From Gibbula magus (lineage: Eukaryota; Mollusca; Gastropoda; Trochida; Trochidae), in contig OW388291.1 of NCBI GenBank assembly GCA_936450465.1, forward strand, positions 36,866,656 to 36,930,655: a stretch of DNA of 64,000 nucleotides, given 5' to 3'. Shown piece after piece: positions 60,740 through 64,000 of this stretch (its first letter is position 1; each line of letters opens with the position of its first letter). Both the position numbers and the translations under genes were made by a program. The notes under the pieces are model-generated. The model ran no database searches, was not told the origin of the DNA, and was given only the letters and a program-made list of their open reading frames with translations.

Positions 60740-60990
60740 AGCGGTTTAAGGCATGACTAACGAGAGTCAGCACTCATACGCAAGCAAGCCCGATACTGAG
60801 ATCGACGCTCGCAAGGCGGAGAGCCAACACTCACACGCAAGCATAACCCGGCAAGCGGATCAAGTCATGACTAACGAGAGACAACACTCACTCACAAGCA
60901 AGCCCGACACTGAGGTCAACGCTCGCAAGGCGGAGAGCGAACGCTCACACGCAAGCATAACCCGCCAAGCGGCATGACATGTTACGCTGG
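60740..60990. repeat. Tandem array 2 (~110-bp units)
   Basis: Two full units and a part: CATGACTAACGAGAGTCAGC and CATGACTAACGAGAGACAAC lead units with AAGCAAGCCCGA, CTCGCAAGGCGGAGAGC and CAAGCATAACCCG blocks. The short plus-strand frame 60753-60977 reflects the repeats only. Confidence 0.85.
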
Positions 60991-61089
60991 CATGACTAAC
61001 GGGTCGTTAAGTACCGATTTGCGGAACCCGTTTCGGCAACAAAAACCCGCGAAAGGCCCAGGCGGACCCATCACTCACTCATGAAACCG

Positions 61090-61700
61090 TCAACTAATGC
61101 GAGTGAGTGAGACAGAAAGTGAACCCCCAAGCGTAACTCAATTCGTTAACACAAGACGGCAATGAATGAAACCTATTCACAGGCGAGTTCACGCTTGACG
61201 AGTGTACGACTGTACACTTAATCACTTAACACTTAACCACCTGCCACACACTCTCGTCACCTGACAGGCGAGAGCCCGTGAGGTGACACTCACTCGCTAA
61301 GGAACTCACGCTTGGCGAATGTACGTCCGTACAAACACACTATCACTTGACACGCGAGAACCGGTGAGTAAACACCCACTCGCTAAGGAGCTCACGCTTG
61401 GCGAATGTACGTCCGTACAAACACACTATCACCTGACACGCGAGAACCGGTGAGTAAATACTCACTCACTAACGTGAACACACTTAGCTAATGTACGCAT
61501 GTACAAACACCCTCGTCACCTGACAGGCACTAACACCTGACACGCGCGGGCCGGTGAGTAAACACTCACTCGCTAATGAGTTCACGCTTAGCGAACGTAC
61601 GCCTGTATAACCACAGGTGAGGAGACACTCACTCGCTAGCGAACACACGCTAGGCGAATGTACGCCTCGCTAGCGAGCTCACACTAGGTGAATGCTCGTT
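61090..61700. repeat. Tandem array 3 (~86-bp units)
   Basis: Repeats of ACACTCACTCGCTAAGGAAC, TCACGCTTGGCGAATGTACG, TCCGTACAAACACACTATCA and CTTGACACGCGAGAACCGGT. About five units with increasing decay rightwards. Confidence 0.85.
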
Positions 61701-62141
61701 CACCCGCTTGGCGAGTGCTCGTTCACACGCGTATGCTCGTACAGCGGAGGGCGTACCCCCACCCCGTTCACTAACCCACCAGGTGAGCGAACCAAGGTGA
61801 AAGCGAAGGCTAGCGAGAGCCTACGCCAACCGAGACGAGAGGCGAGAGACCAACCGACAGTCAGTCAAGCAATATACACGTGCACGACTAGCATGTGCAG
61901 CCCGAGCAAGACAGGCAGCCTGGCAAGGCGAGAAATGCACCAAACAGACAACTCCAAACCCGACCCAAAAGTCAACTAATTGGCGAAAATTAGTTCAGCA
62001 GTTGGTCAGGAAAGGACAGAAAGGTACTTATAACAATAACTCTGAAGATATGAGGAACTAGGAAGACTTAAAAAGCCTATAAAGTAGCGAAATTAGTCGA
62101 GAACAGAACACACGCGTGACCGTATGCTCGCTCAACAAATA

Positions 62142-62294
62142 AGGGAATGATGACGTCACCGATGTCACGTGGCACGAGCGCCACCCTTACCGGGTAGCGT
62201 CCCTTTTTAATTCTGTGTGATATATGTTGAGGAACGCTTCAGGGGGAAGCGTTGGGCAATGTTGGTTTTTCAAACCTGATAAGTATGTAAAAAA
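62142..62294. repeat. Inverted terminal repeat, 5' side (recombinase orientation)
   Basis: Partner of 55167-55340. The outer end is GGTTTTTCAAACCTGATAAG followed by TATGTAAAAAA. It differs from the other ITR by scattered substitutions and lacks the 23-base extension. If the minus-strand recombinase is transcribed from the element's own end, the promoter should lie here. Confidence 0.9.
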
Positions 62295-62845
62295 TGTATA
62301 TATCCAAGGAGTGTATAACACACGATGAATTGAATCATTTCATCAGATGTGACCACTACATGTCCTGTAAACACGTGGCCGGATCCTGAAGGAGATAGGG
62401 TAACTTAATTCCTCTGTTTAAAGACTGTTGCCAAGTAACGTAAACTTTAATATCAACTTAACGTCAATAAAGGCTTCAAAATAAAAGAGAAGAAGAAGAA
62501 GAAAACAATAAGAACATCTTAGCATGTATTCTTAATTACCCTGAATACAAAACAAAACAAAAAATCTCCTACACCCATGTTGTGAGATATGCCTGTTCGA
62601 TAGCATTAAGTTGATTAATTAGTGGACTTTCATAACGAAATGTATGATATTATCAACAATAATTAGTAAAATAATCCCAATACTAAAAAAACAATAACAT
62701 AATTAAAAATGGAAACTCGTTTATAATATAAATTCGTCAATTGAGGGCTTTTGCAGTGAAAGCAATTTACTCCATCATCAATCTTCTACTACTCGGATAA
62801 GTGCACAAATATGTCATCAACGGGGTTGAACATTATTATAAATAA
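62295..62845. other. Right flank of the DIRS-like element, AT-rich
   Basis: Begins GTATATATCC right after the element. Simple A-rich stretches (AGAAGAAGAAGAAG, AAACAAAACAAAAAA). No gene seen. Confidence 0.55.
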
Positions 62846-63900
62846 GGAGGAAAAACTCTTGAAACTGAGCTTAACCACCCAGCACCAGTCTTTCCTTATC
62901 TTGGAATGAGAAAAACAATCGTGAAACTGATCTTACGAACTGTTTTCACCAGATGCTTAATGTTATTGATATAAAGGGAGAGTATTGCACAACAGTCAAG
63001 TAATTTTGGTTCAATACTCATTTTTCCGTTAAAACGCTTCTGATATCTGTGTTGTTGTCTCTGTGTTGTTGTCTCCTGGAGAAGGAAGGTAATTGAGATG
63101 AAGAAATTTGGTTCATGCGCTTTTTGTAAATATTGATGGAGCTGTTTGCGAGACAGTTGTGATTTACATGTGAGATGATGGACATCAACAGGAAGTTTTA
63201 GTGATAACAATATGATAACAATATGTCAGTGATACATCTAGAATAACGGAGCACTTTATTACCCCTCTCTCTGTCAAAGGTGAGCTACAATGCAAATATT
63301 GGCTCAGTGTAGATGTCTGTTTATTGGCTTACATATTCCATGTGAGGTTTAAGATGAATAAATGATACCATTTCTGCAAGATACTCGATTTTATTAAGGA
63401 CCTTTCCATCAGTAATCCATTAGATCAGCAGATAAACAAGTTGTGTTAAAAGTGATCAGTTTTTTATCACACTTAAATGTACTTCTTTCAGTCTATTAAT
63501 CATGTTAATCTTGAAATCGACATCTTCGAAGACCCGATGAAAACAAAACAAATTAATTTGGGGTCCTTAAAAAAAGTTCAAAAGATCTTGTTAATCGATT
63601 AAAGATTTGTCATCTCGTTAGGAATGGAAAAAAATAAGCTGAGGCAACATGTTTGCTTGGTTTGCTTTGAAACACGTATAAATGTCACATGCTGTTGGAG
63701 TAATTTGAGTTTAATTCAGATCGTGAATTCTTCTGCTTTCACATTTAATTTTGAATCAGCCCATAACTTGTTTGGTTTGTTTAGAGTCAGTTTGATTGAA
63801 ATAAGTTGTGCAGTTTCTTGTCTTAGGAAGTTAGTTCAGGGTATTCATGTTTGTCAATATTAAGTTTTTGTTAAATCGACCCAATAGTCCATTGTATCCA
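62846..63900 (+). repeat. Dispersed repeat family R1, direct copy 2
   Basis: Collinear with 41138-42170: the CTCTTGAAACTGAGCTTAAC block, GAGAAAAACAATCGTGAAAC, GGCTCAGTGTAGATGTC, AAAGATTTGTCATC and AATAGTCCATTGTAT occur in the same order. Frames here (62896-63210, 63624-63863) are not preserved in the other copy, so they are not genes. Confidence 0.7.
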
Positions 63901-64000
63901 TTCATTCCATTGCTTCTATTGATCTATTTGAAATGGACATATTCGACCTGATAGAAATATCAAGAATGAGCTGTGAGTCCTTCACAAAATCTTGTAAAAC

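Larger units (their letters stand above)
55167..62294 (-). mobile_element. DIRS-like tyrosine-recombinase element without visible reverse transcriptase
   Basis: About 7.1 kb, clearly GC-richer than its AT-rich flanks. It has inverted terminal repeats (55167-55340 and 62142-62294), an internal complementary region (55400-55494) and a minus-strand tyrosine recombinase gene (57310-58737). Tandem arrays occupy 58700-61700. An internal 1.39 kb duplication gives a second ICR and a dead partial recombinase copy. In the recombinase orientation the order is ITR, repeat arrays, YR, ICR, ITR, which matches DIRS order except that gag and RT/RNase H are missing. No flanking target duplication is evident, though both flanks carry GTATATAT-like sequence. 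DIRS elements are known to integrate without target duplication. Confidence 0.8.

Noticed and set aside
58700..61700. CRISPR-like array
   Set aside because: Repeats are variable and contiguous, with no constant repeat/unique spacer alternation, and the context is a eukaryotic transposon.
60453..61979. Plus-strand frames over the repeat arrays
   Set aside because: They follow the tandem units and end at unit irregularities; no support for protein coding.
55167..62294. Crypton (DNA-only YR transposon)
   Set aside because: Cryptons lack long inverted terminal repeats and an internal complementary region. The layout and the FWKSxxxFxxHYLR signature fit DIRS better, although the missing RT keeps the question open.
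62896..63210. 104-codon minus-strand frame
   Set aside because: Lies in repeat family R1; the collinear copy at 41137-41476 has a different, shifted frame pattern, so the protein is not conserved.

Overview
This is an AT-rich, gene-poor stretch of an animal nuclear genome. There is no operon structure, no rRNA, and no convincing intact host gene. Nearly everything recognisable is transposon-derived: tRNA-derived SINEs, MITE-like elements with TTAA or TA target duplications, LINE 3' fragments, tandem repeats, foldback palindromes and a tyrosine-recombinase (YR) element. The SINE and 'CGTCCGTC' repeat styles resemble those I associate with gastropod molluscs (abalone-like). That taxonomic guess is from memory of repeat style only and is weak.

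Layout. 1-22.6 kb is a direct tandem segmental duplication: unit A (1-10316) and unit B (11449-22596), separated by about 1.1 kb of unique DNA. The units are similar throughout but differ by clean insertions, so each serves as the empty site for the other. Unit B gained a SINE, a TA-flanked MITE and a TTAA-flanked MITE. Unit A gained a ~690 bp element with a hairpin and a tRNA-like segment. Each unit also carries a ~6 kb foldback-like structure with inverted arms of about 1 kb and a LINE 3' fragment. 22.6-32 kb is mostly unique AT-rich DNA with hairpins, a SINE with an 11-bp target duplication, and a perfect 68-bp palindrome beside a CpG-richer block. 32-47 kb holds a 937-bp TTAA element, several dispersed unknown repeat families in both orientations, a local tandem duplication (42.9-46.6 kb) and a TA-flanked MITE. 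47-55 kb has a LINE fragment, a SINE, a 170-bp tandem array and an inverted copy of the 36-39.5 kb family.

The stand-out is 55167-62294. This ~7.1 kb GC-richer element has ~155-175 bp inverted terminal repeats and a minus-strand YR gene with the full R-H-R-W-Y catalytic set. Next to one terminus is an internal block that is the reverse complement of the two outer termini fused end to end. That is the internal complementary region (ICR) expected of DIRS-type retroelements. No reverse transcriptase is visible. The place expected for gag/RT is filled by ~3.3 kb of tandem-repeat arrays. A 1.39 kb segment (ICR plus 3' half of the YR gene) is duplicated inside the element, with a second ICR at the join. 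It is either a non-autonomous DIRS relative that kept its recombinase, or an RT-less YR element that moves through a circular DNA form.

62.3-64 kb is flanking AT-rich DNA with another copy of the 41.1-42.2 kb repeat. All similarity statements are by eye; nothing was aligned or searched.
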